Counted from the first letter of the stretch, positions 1-8,720 are shown. The stretch is 64,000 nt of DNA from DASQEH01 sp035633755 (GCA_035633755.1 DASQEH010000052.1:1-64000), one strand, 5' to 3'. Numbers and translations: made by a program. Notes: generated by a model from the sequence alone, not told the origin.

Positions 1-138
1 ATCGACAGCTCGGCCGAGATGTTCGGTGGCAGTGGCTCCGACAGCGCGGACGGCTCGGCGGTGGAGGTCGCGCCCGAGCAGGTCGCGCCCCGCAAGGCCG
101 GCCAAGGCTCCGCCGACAGTGGGACCTCCTCGCCCTGA
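1..138 (+). CDS. C-terminal tail of an unidentified protein (partial)
   Basis: An open frame enters from the left edge in frame 1 and stops with TGA at 136-138, leaving 45 residues. The tail is rich in Ser, Gly, Ala and Pro with several acidic residues, and looks disordered. No domain is visible, so no function is assigned. Such tails are common at the C-terminus of actinobacterial penicillin-binding and ATPase proteins, but that is only a guess. GC-rich third positions support real coding. Confidence 0.5.
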   Translation: MDSSAEMFGGSGSDSADGSAVEVAPEQVAPRKAGQGSADSGTSSP

Positions 139-210
139 CCAGGGCCGGCCGAGGCTCCGCCCACGGTGGGACGTGTTCACCTCACCGTTGCGGGAGATCG
201 CGGAATGGCT

Positions 211-1011
211 TCAGCCGCGCGGTGAACGCCTGGTGCAGGCAGGCAGGACCGACGTCTCGAACGCAGCTGCCAGCGGGTCGATGAGCTCGAAGTGACCGGT
301 CCCGGGGAGCTCCGTGAAGCAGAAGGTCGGACCCGAGTACCTCTGCCCGAGTCGTCGGTTCATCTCGACGTCGACGTGCTCGTCCTGGCTGCCGTGAATC
401 ACCGTGACGTCGGCATGGCCGGGGAGCAGGCGCACCACGTCGGCCTCGGTGTAGTGCTCCGGCTGCTCATCGGGTTCGCCGCCGAGCAGAGCCTGCACCG
501 CCCTGTCACCCATTCCGGTCGCGGCGGCGTAGTGCACGTCGGCTACGGGTGCCAGCGCCACGATGCTATCGACCCGCGATGGCCGGGTACGTAGGCCCGC
601 CCACAGGGCCAGATGGCCGCCCGCGGAATGTCCTGCCAGGCTGAGTGGCGCTGTAACGTCAACGTGGCCGGGCACCACCTCCGCCAGCAGCGAAGGGGCC
701 GCCTCGACGGCGGCCTCGACGTCGTACGCGGTCTGTGGCCAGCCACCGCGACCGCCGACACGGCGGTACTCCGGCAGGGCGACGACGAATCCCCGGTGCC
801 GAAGCGCGTCGGCCAATGGCCGTACGTGCACCCGGTCCCACTCCTGTCGCCAGAAGCCACCGTGAACGAGGACCAGCAGTCGTAGAGGCTCCTCAGGTCG
901 GCCGAGTGCCGGCGGCAGGTAGACGTCGATGAGGGCGTCGTCGTGGTCGCCGTATCGGACGACGGCATCCGGCGGCTCGGCGGGCCGCGTCAGTACCTCC
1001 CTGGTATCCAC
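211..1011 (-). CDS. alpha/beta hydrolase (esterase/lipase-like)
   Basis: A 266-residue alpha/beta hydrolase with a GTG start. HGG at residues 50-52 is the oxyanion-hole motif of the hormone-sensitive-lipase and arylformamidase-like group. GHSAGG places the nucleophile at Ser129, and Asp210 and His240 complete a plausible triad. There is no signal peptide, so the protein is probably cytoplasmic. The substrate is unknown; a carboxylesterase or kynurenine-formamidase-like role would fit the motifs. It is transcribed away from the DUF4177-RidA operon, with about 190 bases between the two starts. Confidence 0.85.
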   Translation of the reverse strand: MDTREVLTRPAEPPDAVVRYGDHDDALIDVYLPPALGRPEEPLRLLVLVHGGFWRQEWDRVHVRPLADALRHRGFVVALPEYRRVGGRGGWPQTAYDVEAAVEAAPSLLAEVVPGHVDVTAPLSLAGHSAGGHLALWAGLRTRPSRVDSIVALAPVADVHYAAATGMGDRAVQALLGGEPDEQPEHYTEADVVRLLPGHADVTVIHGSQDEHVDVEMNRRLGQRYSGPTFCFTELPGTGHFELIDPLAAAFETSVLPACTRRSPRG

Positions 1012-1190
1012 GTGCGCGACGCTACTCGCTGCCGCGCGACTAGCTGACCCTGCGACTGCTGTGGTGCTCAGCGGCCGATAGCGACCAACCGACGCGGCGA
1101 CTGCCGTGACGCCAGCCGAGGGCTACCCGCGAGCCGACGCGGCCAGGGCCACAGCGACGACGCGGCGCGGGCCCGTCTGCACACTGTCGT

Positions 1191-1203
1191 TAGAGTCGGC
1201 GCC
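1191..1203 (+). promoter_or_regulatory. -10 box of a probable leaderless promoter for the DUF4177-RidA operon
   Basis: TAGAGT at 1191-1196 is followed by 7 bases and then the ATG at 1204. This spacing puts the transcription start at or next to the start codon. No Shine-Dalgarno sequence lies between them. No good -35 box is visible. Confidence 0.5.
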
Positions 1204-1362
1204 ATGACGAAATGGGAATACATCACCGTGCCTGTGCTGATCCACGCAACGAAGCAGATCCTCGACAACATGGGGGAGGACGGCTGGGAACTCGTCCAGG
1301 TGATCCCCGGCCTCAATCCTGAGAGCCTGGTGGCGTACTTCAAGCGACCTAAGGCGAGCTGA
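1204..1362 (+). CDS. DUF4177 family small protein
   Basis: A 52-residue protein with an ATG start. It begins MTKWEYITVPVL and contains GEDGWELVQVIPG, the signature of DUF4177 proteins. The matching gene in M. tuberculosis (Rv3678A) also lies just before the RidA gene. The RidA start follows one base after the stop, so the two are cotranscribed. The fold is probably a small alpha/beta domain, and the function is unknown. It was found by reading the frame before RidA and is shorter than usual ORF cut-offs. Confidence 0.85.
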   Translation: MTKWEYITVPVLIHATKQILDNMGEDGWELVQVIPGLNPESLVAYFKRPKAS

Positions 1363-1363
1363 C

Positions 1364-1825
1364 GTGGCCACGCCGGAGGAGCGGCTGTCCGAGCTGGGCT
1401 TGTCAGTGCCCGAGGTGGCGAAGCCGGTTGCGGCCTATGTCCCGGCGCTGCGGTCCGGTGCGTACATCTACACGTCGGGGCAGATTCCCGTGCGCAACGG
1501 GGAGCTCATCGCGACTGGCAAGGTCGGCGCCGGCGTCTCCACCGAGCTGGCAGTGGAGTGCGCGCAGCAGTGTGCACTCAACGCGCTGGCTGCCGTGTCG
1601 TCGCTTGTCGGGGGACTGTCGAGTGTGGTCCAGGTCGTCAAAGTCGTCGTCTACGTAGCCAGTTCACCCGACTTCACCGGTCAGCCAGGCGTCGCCAACG
1701 GTGCCAGTGAGCTCTTCGGCACGGTGTTCGGTGACGCCGGGCAGCATGCCCGCTCGGCCGTCGGCGTTGCGGCCCTTCCGATGGATGCGCCTGTGGAGGT
1801 TGAGCTGGTCGTCGAGGTTTCCTGA
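1364..1825 (+). CDS. RidA/YjgF-family protein (enamine/imine deaminase-like)
   Basis: A 153-residue protein with a GTG start, one base after the DUF4177 stop. The YjgF/RidA fold is evident from YIYTSGQIP near residue 36 and the C-terminal ARSAVGVAALPMDAPVEVE block. Arg130 sits at the position of the substrate carboxylate-binding arginine of RidA. RidA proteins hydrolyse reactive 2-aminoacrylate and related imines. This longer Rv3678c-type branch has not been tied to one substrate, so deaminase activity is inferred. It is the second gene of an operon continuing into NUDIX and MBL genes. Confidence 0.9.
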   Translation: MATPEERLSELGLSVPEVAKPVAAYVPALRSGAYIYTSGQIPVRNGELIATGKVGAGVSTELAVECAQQCALNALAAVSSLVGGLSSVVQVVKVVVYVASSPDFTGQPGVANGASELFGTVFGDAGQHARSAVGVAALPMDAPVEVELVVEVS

Positions 1826-1827
1826 CC

Positions 1828-2670
1828 TTGGACCGCATCCAGCAAGTGCCCGCTGGCTTCCGCGAATCCGCCGTGGCCTACCTGGCCGGAGAGCGAGCGG
1901 CCGTGGAGCCTCGGGGGGCGGCCACGGTGGCGCTGCTGAGGGATGGTGAGTCCGGCCCGGAGGTGTATCTGCTCCGCCGTCATGGCGCCATGGCTTTCGC
2001 GGCAGGTATGTACGTGTTCCCCGGGGGAACCGTGGACGTGCGCGACCGGGATGGGTCCGTCGCCTGGGCGGGGCCCAGCCCGGGTGAGTGGGCCGCCCGG
2101 CTCGACTGCGGCTCACCAGCGCTGGCGCGTGAGCTCGTGTGTGCGGCGGTTCGGGAGACGTTCGAGGAGTCCGGTGTGCTGCTGGCTGGCACGTCACCGG
2201 ACACGGTGGTCGCGGACACGACCGGGACTGCCTGGGAGCGCGACCGAGCCGCCCTGGTGGACCGGAGCCTGTCCTTCACGGACCTGCTCGCGGCACGGGG
2301 GCTCGTGCTGCGTACCGACCTGCTGGCGGCGTGGGCGCACTGGATCACCCCCGCTTTCGAGCCGCGCCGCTATGACACCCGGTTCTTCGTGGCCATGATG
2401 CCGCTCGGGCAGGTAACACGGGACGTGTCGGGTGAGGCTGACTACGTCACCTGGATGCGACCGGCCGATGCGGTGGACGGCGCCGACTCTGGTGCCATGG
2501 ACATGCTCGCACCCACCTACCTCACGCTGACGGAGCTGGCCGCCTTCGCCAGCTCGGCGGAGGCTGTGGCGGCGGCCGGGTCGAGGCTGATCACTCCGGT
2601 GCTGCCAGCCGTGGAGCTCGTCGACGGTGAGCCGGTCATGACGGGCATCCCCGTCCCAGGGGAGGGGTGA
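1828..2670 (+). CDS. NUDIX hydrolase, NUDT19-like
   Basis: A 280-residue protein with a TTG start two bases after the RidA stop. The Nudix box is centred on AAVRETFEESGVLL and is preceded by YVFPGGTVD. A long insert separates the PGG strand from the RE-EE helix, as in NUDT19-type diphosphatases. Such enzymes cleave X-linked nucleoside diphosphates, and NUDT19 relatives act on CoA derivatives; the substrate here is not established. The next gene starts one base after the stop, so this is the third gene of the operon. Confidence 0.8.
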   Translation: MDRIQQVPAGFRESAVAYLAGERAAVEPRGAATVALLRDGESGPEVYLLRRHGAMAFAAGMYVFPGGTVDVRDRDGSVAWAGPSPGEWAARLDCGSPALARELVCAAVRETFEESGVLLAGTSPDTVVADTTGTAWERDRAALVDRSLSFTDLLAARGLVLRTDLLAAWAHWITPAFEPRRYDTRFFVAMMPLGQVTRDVSGEADYVTWMRPADAVDGADSGAMDMLAPTYLTLTELAAFASSAEAVAAAGSRLITPVLPAVELVDGEPVMTGIPVPGEG

Positions 2671-2671
2671 C

Positions 2672-3448
2672 GTGGCGGTGAGTGGCCGGGCGGTGTGCGT
2701 TCTCGCACCGAACCCGGGACCGATGACGCTCGACGGCACCAACACCTGGGTACTGCGCGAGCCGGGTGCCGCCCGCAGCGTCGTCGTCGACCCCGGACCG
2801 TTGCACCGGGGCCACCTCGATGCGGTGGCCGAGGCGGCTGGGAGTGTCGCCGTGGTTCTGCTGACCCACCGGCACGGTGACCACAGTGACGGCGCTCGAG
2901 CCTTCGCTGCGAGCGTGGGATGCGCTGTCCGTGCGGCGGATCCGGCGTACGTCCAGGACGCCCAGCCACTGCACGACGGAGAGGTCGTGGAGGTCGACGG
3001 CCTCGAGCTCCACGTCGTCGCGACGCCCGGCCACACCAGCGACTCTGTGAGCTTCGTGCTGCCGGCGGAGCGCGCCGTCCTCACCGGTGACACGATCCTC
3101 GGCCGTGGGACCACGGTGGTCGCGCATCCCGATGGTGCGCTCGGCCCATACCTGACCTCGCTACGACGGCTACGGGGACTCGCCGAGCGGTCAGACGTCG
3201 CGGCGATCTGGCCGGGTCACGGACCCGTGCTGGACCCCGCCCTGCCCGTGATCGACGACTACCTGGCACATCGCGAGGCGCGCCTCGCCCAGGTCCGGGC
3301 GGCGCTCGCGGGTGGCGCCAACAGCGCTCGTGACGTGGTCGAGGCGGTCTACGCCGATGTCGATCCGTCGCTGTGGCCCGCCGCAGAGCTCAGCGTGCGG
3401 GCACAGATCGCCTACCTGACCGAGACACGCGCCGACGATCAGACGTGA
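2672..3448 (+). CDS. MBL-fold metallohydrolase, LACTB2-like
   Basis: A 258-residue protein with a GTG start. The metallo-beta-lactamase motif THRHGDH gives His66, His68, Asp70 and His71. GHTSDS (His121) and GDT (Asp140) follow, and WPGHG near residue 186 supplies the last ligand. The overall layout resembles Rv3677c and the LACTB2 hydrolase or RNase group. The substrate is unknown. It is the last gene of the leaderless operon that starts at 1204, and it converges on the gene ending at 3499 with only 50 bases between them. Confidence 0.85.
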   Translation: MAVSGRAVCVLAPNPGPMTLDGTNTWVLREPGAARSVVVDPGPLHRGHLDAVAEAAGSVAVVLLTHRHGDHSDGARAFAASVGCAVRAADPAYVQDAQPLHDGEVVEVDGLELHVVATPGHTSDSVSFVLPAERAVLTGDTILGRGTTVVAHPDGALGPYLTSLRRLRGLAERSDVAAIWPGHGPVLDPALPVIDDYLAHREARLAQVRAALAGGANSARDVVEAVYADVDPSLWPAAELSVRAQIAYLTETRADDQT

Positions 3449-3498
3449 GCGAGCGATACATGCCTCACTGATGCCGGCCCACGCCAGTCGCCGAGAGG

Positions 3499-4143
3499 TC
3501 AGACGGCGTAGGCGGTCCCGTCCGACAGGTCGACCATCTCGCTCTCCGCGGGCCCGAATTTGTCGACGTGCATCAGATAGGTGGCGCGTCCGTCGGCATT
3601 CAGCAACCCGTCATGGATGGGTACGACGATGCCGGCCGAGACGGCCCGGACGAACGCGAGCGTCTCGCTCATCCGGGTCCACGGGGCGTTCAGCGGCAGT
3701 GCGAGCACGTCCACGCTCGCCGGTGCGTCGGCGTACGAGTCGCCCGGATGGAACAGCGTAGGGCCGCCGGTCTCGGCGATGAGCAGCCCGACGTTGCCCA
3801 GGGGGGGTATCAGGTCGTGGTTGCGGGCGTGCTCACCGCCTACGGCTGACAGGGTGAGGTCACCCACGGCGCGACTGTCACCAGGAGCGAAGGCAATGGC
3901 GTCATCCACCTCGACAACCCCGACGGTCTCGGGCTCGGCAATCAGTACCGCTGCGGTGTTGGCAGCCAGCAAGGGCGCCAACGCGTCGGCATCAACGTGG
4001 TCGGGGTGCTGGTGCGTCACCAGCACGGCATCCAGGTCGGTCAGGTCCTGGTAGCCCGAGGAGTAGGTGCCCGGGTCGATGAGCACTCGTGTCTGTGCGG
4101 TCTCGACGAGGAGGCAGGCGTGCCCCAGATGCGTGATGTGCAT
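3499..4143 (-). CDS. MBL-fold metal-dependent hydrolase (UlaG/UPF0173-like)
   Basis: A 214-residue protein. It begins MHITHLGHACLLVE, as in UlaG and UPF0173-type hydrolases, and has THQHPDH as the main metal motif. GGEHARNH and HPGDSY follow as further ligand loops. Its start lies 7 bases after the crp stop, so it is probably the second gene of a crp operon. The substrate is unknown. Confidence 0.8.
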   Translation of the reverse strand: MHITHLGHACLLVETAQTRVLIDPGTYSSGYQDLTDLDAVLVTHQHPDHVDADALAPLLAANTAAVLIAEPETVGVVEVDDAIAFAPGDSRAVGDLTLSAVGGEHARNHDLIPPLGNVGLLIAETGGPTLFHPGDSYADAPASVDVLALPLNAPWTRMSETLAFVRAVSAGIVVPIHDGLLNADGRATYLMHVDKFGPAESEMVDLSDGTAYAV

Positions 4144-4150
4144 GCCGCGA

Positions 4151-4828
4151 TCACCGAGCCCGGCGCTTGAGCCGGTCGACGTCCATGAGCAGGACCGAGC
4201 GCGCCTCGAGGCGGAGCCAGCCGCGAGAGGCGAAATCGGCCAGAGCCTTGTTGACGGTCTCCCGCGATGCGCCGACGAGCTGGGCCAGCTCTTCCTGGGT
4301 GAGGTCGTGGTTGACCTGGATGCCTTCGGAGGTGGCCCGGCCGAAGCGGCCCGACAGATCGAGCAGCGCCTTGGCGACCCTCCCGGGCACGTCGGAGAAC
4401 ACCAGGTCGGCGACGACGTCGTTGGCCTTGCGCAGCCGGACGGCGAGCTGCTCCAGCAGCGCGCGAGCCACCTCGGGTCGCCCGTCGAGCCACTTCCCGA
4501 GGTCGTCGTGGCTGAGGCTCTGCATCGTGCAGTCGGTCACGGCCGTGACGGTGGCCGAGCGTGGTCCGGGATCGAACAAGGACAGCTCACCGAACATCTG
4601 GCCGGGGCCAAGGATGGCCAGCAGGTTCTCACGGCCGTCGGCCGAGGTTCGTCCCAGCTTCACTTTGCCGTTCGTGACGACGTACAGACGATCGCCCTCG
4701 TCGCCTTCCCGGAAGAGGACCTCGCCGCGCCCCAGCCGGCTGTGGTCCATCGACGCGCTCAACGCCTGCGCTGCCTCGTCGTCGAGACCGCTGAAGAGCG
4801 GCGCCTCCCGTAGCACCTCCGTGTCCAC
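4151..4828 (-). CDS. crp: Crp/Fnr family transcriptional regulator
   Basis: A 225-residue protein with a GTG start. Residues 1-120 form a cyclic-nucleotide-binding domain with the phosphate-binding cassette FGELSLFDPGPRSATV. The C-terminal winged helix contains the recognition helix SRETVNKAL. It matches actinobacterial Crp (Rv3676; GlxR in Corynebacterium) in length and position beside nth. Such proteins bind cAMP and control carbon and respiratory genes through TGTGA-N6-TCACA sites. A sequence of this type lies 27 to 42 bases upstream of its own start, which suggests autoregulation. Confidence 0.92.
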   Translation of the reverse strand: MDTEVLREAPLFSGLDDEAAQALSASMDHSRLGRGEVLFREGDEGDRLYVVTNGKVKLGRTSADGRENLLAILGPGQMFGELSLFDPGPRSATVTAVTDCTMQSLSHDDLGKWLDGRPEVARALLEQLAVRLRKANDVVADLVFSDVPGRVAKALLDLSGRFGRATSEGIQVNHDLTQEELAQLVGASRETVNKALADFASRGWLRLEARSVLLMDVDRLKRRAR

Positions 4829-4854
4829 GCGTTCTCCTGCCTCTTGCGCGCCGA

Positions 4855-4870
4855 AGTGACGCCAGTCACA
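4855..4870 (-). promoter_or_regulatory. candidate Crp operator upstream of crp
   Basis: On the minus strand the sequence reads TGTGACTGGCGTCACT. This is TGTGA, six bases, then TCACT, one base off the TGTGA-N6-TCACA consensus for actinobacterial Crp. It lies in the crp/nth divergent region, close to the crp start. Confidence 0.55.
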
Positions 4871-5001
4871 GTGTGTCTCATCCCTGCGGTCGGTGCCACG
4901 GGGCCATCGGGTCCCCCGGTGCTCGCGCCGGTCACCTGACCGACGACGAGGCTCGCTCCGGTGAGCGGAAATGACGGCGTTCGGGTGTCGTTGCTACGTC
5001 G

Positions 5002-5013
5002 TAGGCTGGCCGC
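5002..5013 (+). promoter_or_regulatory. -10 box of a probable leaderless nth promoter
   Basis: TAGGCT at 5002-5007 lies 6 bases before the nth ATG at 5014, and no ribosome-binding site is present in the gap. This is the geometry of an actinobacterial leaderless promoter. Confidence 0.45.
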
Positions 5014-5736
5014 ATGCTCGCCGACGCCGCCGTTGCTTCACCGGTCAGTCGGACGGCCCTGGTCCGGCGGGCTCGCCGTATCAACCGTGAGCTCGCGCTG
5101 GCCTACCCGGACGCACGCTGTGAGCTCGACTTCGCGACTCCCTGGCAGCTGCTGGTGGCGACGGTGCTGTCTGCACAGACCACCGACAAGCGGGTCAACA
5201 CCGTCACACCGACGCTGTTCGCCCGGTACCCCGGACCAGCCGAGCTAGCAGCGGCCGACAGTGCCGACCTCGAGGCGATCATCGCGCCAACCGGGTTCTT
5301 CCGTGCCAAGACGCAATCGTTGCTCAAGCTGGCCGCGGCCCTGCTCGAACGTTACGACGGTGAGGTACCGTCGCGGCTCGATGCCCTCGTCACGCTGCCC
5401 GGCGTCGGCCGCAAGACCGCCAACGTCGTCCTGGGCGATGCCTTCGGTGTCCCTGGCATCACGGTCGACACTCATGTCGGGCGGCTGGCCCGCCGGTTCG
5501 GCTGGACGACGCAGTCTGACCCGGTGAAGGCCGAAGCCGACATCGGCGCACTGTTCCCCAAGCGCGACTGGGTGATGCTGAACCACCGCGTCATCTGGCA
5601 CGGTCGACGCTGCTGCCACGCGCGGAGGCCAGCCTGCGGCGCGTGTCCCATCGCGACCCTGTGCCCGTCGTTCGGTGAGGGACCCACGGATCCGCGCGAG
5701 GCGGCGAAGCTGCTCCGCACCGAGGGACGGGCATGA
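5014..5736 (+). CDS. nth: endonuclease III (DNA glycosylase/AP lyase)
   Basis: A 240-residue base-excision repair enzyme that removes oxidised pyrimidines and cleaves the abasic site. The helix-hairpin-helix motif LPGVGRKTANVV spans about 128-139. Lys134 is the Schiff-base lysine and Asp152, in VDTHV, is the catalytic aspartate. The [4Fe-4S] cluster ligands are Cys201, Cys208, Cys211 and Cys217 with the standard C-X6-C-X2-C-X5-C spacing. The stop overlaps the start of the TlpA-like gene by 4 bases. It is the first gene of the nth-TlpA-NUDIX-marP operon, as in M. tuberculosis Rv3674c-Rv3671c. Confidence 0.95.
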   Translation: MLADAAVASPVSRTALVRRARRINRELALAYPDARCELDFATPWQLLVATVLSAQTTDKRVNTVTPTLFARYPGPAELAAADSADLEAIIAPTGFFRAKTQSLLKLAAALLERYDGEVPSRLDALVTLPGVGRKTANVVLGDAFGVPGITVDTHVGRLARRFGWTTQSDPVKAEADIGALFPKRDWVMLNHRVIWHGRRCCHARRPACGACPIATLCPSFGEGPTDPREAAKLLRTEGRA

Positions 5737-6392
5737 CCCCGGCGAGGCTCGGGCGCTGGGCCGCGCCCGCGCTCACCCTCCTGCTGCTGGGAGCTGCGAG
5801 CTGCACCGAGGCGCCGTCGACGTCGTCGTACGTCTTCAACCCTGACTCGTCACCGGTCAAGGTGAACACCCCCGCGCTGCGCGCGCAGAAGGCAGCCGCG
5901 GGCATCGCCGACTGTCCCGCCACCACGCCGCGCACGTCACCTCCACCGCCTAACGGGCTACCCGACATCACCCTGCCGTGCCTGGGTGGTGGCCGTGACG
6001 TGCATCTGGCCGGCCTCACAGGCACTCCCACGGTGGTCAACTTCTGGGCCCAGACGTGCGGGCCTTGCCGCAAGGAGTCGCCCATCCTGCAGCGATTCCA
6101 TGCCACGGCGGGGGATCGTGTACGCGTGCTCGGGATCGACTGGCAGGACTCACAGCCCGACCAGGCGCTGGCCTTCGCGAAGTACCTGGGACTGACCTAC
6201 CCGCAGATGGCCGACCCGGACGCCGCCACGCGCGGGCCGTTGCAGATCGCAGGACTGCCCCTCAGTCTCTTCATCGACGCCGACGGCACGATCGTGCACG
6301 CCGAGTACGGTGCGATCACCTCCCTGGAATCGCTCATGGGTCTGGTCGCGCGCCACCTCGGTGTCCGTGTCGGATCGTCAGACGGTTCATGA
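5733..6392 (+). CDS. TlpA-like thioredoxin-fold lipoprotein
   Basis: A 219-residue exported redox protein. The N-terminus has a basic stretch, a leucine-rich core and a lipobox-like AAS-Cys ending at Cys24, so it is probably lipid-anchored outside the membrane. The thioredoxin active site FWAQTCGPC gives Cys109 and Cys112. Thiol reduction or disulfide exchange on the cell surface is expected. It overlaps both neighbours by 4 bases and corresponds to Rv3673c. Confidence 0.88.
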   Translation: MTPARLGRWAAPALTLLLLGAASCTEAPSTSSYVFNPDSSPVKVNTPALRAQKAAAGIADCPATTPRTSPPPPNGLPDITLPCLGGGRDVHLAGLTGTPTVVNFWAQTCGPCRKESPILQRFHATAGDRVRVLGIDWQDSQPDQALAFAKYLGLTYPQMADPDAATRGPLQIAGLPLSLFIDADGTIVHAEYGAITSLESLMGLVARHLGVRVGSSDGS

Positions 6393-7093
6393 CAGCGCAC
6401 CGAACCGGGACACCCTCGGAGCTGCCCACGTGGTTGCACTCGCTTGCGGCAGCCGTCCAGGACCTGCCATCGAGTGCCCTCACCTCGTTCGTTCCTCCAC
6501 CCGGAGCCACCCCTCGGGCCGCGGCGGTCCTCATCTTGTTCGGGGACGGATCGCACGGCCGGCACGTGCTGCTGCTCGAGAGGGCCTCGACCATGCGTTC
6601 GCACGCGGGACAAGTAGCGTTCCCCGGTGGCGCTGCCGACGCCGATGACGCCGACGCGGTCGCCACAGCCCTCCGGGAGGCCGAGGAGGAGACTGCGCTG
6701 GACGTCAGGGGTGTCGAGGTGATTGCGACGTTGCCACCGGTGTGGCTGCCGCCCAGCAACTTCGAGGTGACGCCGGTCGTTGCCTGGTGGCGTAGCCCCA
6801 GCCCGGTGCGCGCAGTGGACGCCAGCGAGACCGCTTCCGTCCACGTCGTCGCTCTCGAGGCCCTGCTCGACCCAGCGAACCGTGCCACGGTGCGGCATCC
6901 CTCCGGCTACCTGGGTCCGGCGTTCGTGCTCCCTGACCTGTTGGTGTGGGGCTTCACTGCCTTGCTGCTCGATCGACTGTTCGGCCTCGTCGAGTGGCAG
7001 CGGCCGTGGGATGAAGCGGTCATCGTCGATCTGCCGGACGCTCTCGTCGCCAGCTCGCTGCGTGACATCGACCGCGCGACCAATCGCACGTGA
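6389..7093 (+). CDS. NUDIX hydrolase, CoA pyrophosphatase type
   Basis: A 234-residue protein. The open frame runs further upstream, but the ATG at 6389 overlaps the TlpA stop as ATGA, and homology begins only after it. Residues around RSHAGQVAFPGG followed by the Nudix box REAEEETAL match the NuCoA signature of coenzyme A diphosphatases, which split CoA into phosphopantetheine and 3',5'-ADP. It corresponds to Rv3672c. The stop overlaps the marP GTG as GTGA. Confidence 0.88.
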   Translation: MTAHRTGTPSELPTWLHSLAAAVQDLPSSALTSFVPPPGATPRAAAVLILFGDGSHGRHVLLLERASTMRSHAGQVAFPGGAADADDADAVATALREAEEETALDVRGVEVIATLPPVWLPPSNFEVTPVVAWWRSPSPVRAVDASETASVHVVALEALLDPANRATVRHPSGYLGPAFVLPDLLVWGFTALLLDRLFGLVEWQRPWDEAVIVDLPDALVASSLRDIDRATNRT

Positions 7094-8271
7094 ACGCCCT
7101 CGATGTGGTTCTGTTGGCCTTCGCGCTGGTCTATGCGCTGTCGGGCTATCGGCAGGGCTTCGCCGTGGGAGCTGCCTCCACGGCCGGGTTGTTGCTCGGC
7201 GGCTTCGTCGGAGTACGAGTGGCCCCGCTGATCCTGGACCGGTACGCCACCAGCCTCGCCGTGTCGGTGGCGGCGCTGGCCGTAGTCCTGGTGTGCGCCT
7301 TCGTCGGACAGGCAGTGGGAGCGCTCCTGGGCAACCAGTTCCGCCGCCGGCTGACCTGGAAGCCCGCCCGCTTGGGCGACGCGTTGGGGGGCAGTGCGCT
7401 CAACGTGGCCGCCATGCTGGTGATCGCCTGGGTCCTGGGTGTTGCCGCCAGCGGCGCGCAGGTCGGGACCCTCAACGACCAGATCCGCGAATCGAAGGTG
7501 CTGGGAACGGTCGACAAGGTGCTACCCGGAGGCGCCGACCGGGTCGTGTCGGCCTTCAGCGCGCTCGTCGACTCCTCGCGCTTCCCGAGCTACCTGGAAC
7601 CGTTCGCCTCCGAACGCATCCGCGACGTCCCGTCGCCCAACCCCCGGGTGCTGCGCCGCCTCGGGGTGGAATCGGCGCACGAGAGTGTCGCGAAGGTGAT
7701 CGGACGGGCACCGTCCTGCGAGCGGACCCTGGAGGGGAGCGGCTTCGTGTACGACAGCCAGCGGGTGATGACGAACGCTCACGTCGTCGCGGGAGTCGTC
7801 GACCCACAGGTGAGCATCGACGGGTCGACCTACGCCGCCGACGTCGTCTACTACGACTCCGACGTCGACGTCGCGGTGCTGTCCGTACCGGATCTCGAGG
7901 CCCCCGTGCTGCGCTTCAGCGATGAGGATGCCTCGTCCGGCGACGCGGCCGCCGTACTGGGCTTCCCCGAGAACGGCCCCTACGACGTGCAGCCGGCACG
8001 TATCCGCGATCGCCAGACCCTGCGCAGCCCCGATATCTACGGCGACAGCACCGTCGAGCGCGACACGTACTCGATCTACTCCGACGTACGCCAAGGGAAC
8101 TCCGGCGGACCGCTCGTGAACCGCTCCGGAGATGTGGTCGGGGTGATCTTCGCGGCCTCGCTCACTGACGACGACACGGGGTACGCGCTGACCGCCGACC
8201 AGGTTGGCGCTGCTGCAGCGGCAGGCGTCGAAGCAGAGCAGACCGTCGGCACCGGGTCCTGTGCCGTCTAG
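7090..8271 (+). CDS. marP: membrane-anchored serine protease MarP
   Basis: A 393-residue protein. Residues 1-120 contain four hydrophobic segments of the CvpA-like domain. A chymotrypsin-like protease domain follows, with His231 (TNAHVV), Asp260 (DSDVDVAVL) and Ser338 (QGNSGGPLV). Cys210 and Cys391 lie where M. tuberculosis MarP has the disulfide that stabilises its active form. MarP is a periplasmic protease needed for acid resistance through cleavage of a peptidoglycan hydrolase. The length and residue spacing match that enzyme almost exactly. Confidence 0.93.
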   Translation: MNALDVVLLAFALVYALSGYRQGFAVGAASTAGLLLGGFVGVRVAPLILDRYATSLAVSVAALAVVLVCAFVGQAVGALLGNQFRRRLTWKPARLGDALGGSALNVAAMLVIAWVLGVAASGAQVGTLNDQIRESKVLGTVDKVLPGGADRVVSAFSALVDSSRFPSYLEPFASERIRDVPSPNPRVLRRLGVESAHESVAKVIGRAPSCERTLEGSGFVYDSQRVMTNAHVVAGVVDPQVSIDGSTYAADVVYYDSDVDVAVLSVPDLEAPVLRFSDEDASSGDAAAVLGFPENGPYDVQPARIRDRQTLRSPDIYGDSTVERDTYSIYSDVRQGNSGGPLVNRSGDVVGVIFAASLTDDDTGYALTADQVGAAAAAGVEAEQTVGTGSCAV

Positions 8272-8300
8272 CGCGAGCCAGGACGAGCTCAGCGCGGGTG

Positions 8301-8720
8301 TCAGCTGCGCTTGAGCACCTGCGCGTTGCTCTTGACCGCGGCGATGGTCTGCTCCGGGGCGCGCACCTGCTTGATCTTCTTGAGGCCGATGAACGCCATG
8401 ATGCCAGCGAGGAGCATGTACACGGCGAAGACGATGAGGAAGGCGACGGTGTCTCCGATGTGAGGCAGCGCCGCCAAGGCGTACGCGAACGCGATCGACA
8501 GCATGATGATGGCGAGCACGGCCAAGAAGGCAGCTACCGCGAAGAATGCGGCTCCGATGCCGCCGGCCTTCGCGCTGAAGGACAGCTCGCTCTTTGCGAG
8601 TTGGATCTCGTCGCGGATGAGCGCCGACACGTCGCTGGTCGTGTCAGCGATCAGCTTCCCGATCGTGGGTTCGTCCGAAGGGTCGGGGTCCCGCTTGACG
8701 TTGCTGACGGCGGTGCTCAT
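8301..8720 (-). CDS. holin-like membrane protein (phage holin 3_6 / DUF1469 type)
   Basis: A 139-residue protein with an ATG start and an AAGGA-type ribosome-binding site. Residues 20-50 form an amphipathic helix (LIADTTSDVSALIRDEIQLA). Two long transmembrane helices follow at about 55-80 and 88-112, then a basic tail. This is the actinobacterial phage-holin-family architecture (Rv3669 position). Despite the name, a lysis role is not implied; it is a chromosomal housekeeping protein of unknown function. Confidence 0.8.
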   Translation of the reverse strand: MSTAVSNVKRDPDPSDEPTIGKLIADTTSDVSALIRDEIQLAKSELSFSAKAGGIGAAFFAVAAFLAVLAIIMLSIAFAYALAALPHIGDTVAFLIVFAVYMLLAGIMAFIGLKKIKQVRAPEQTIAAVKSNAQVLKRS

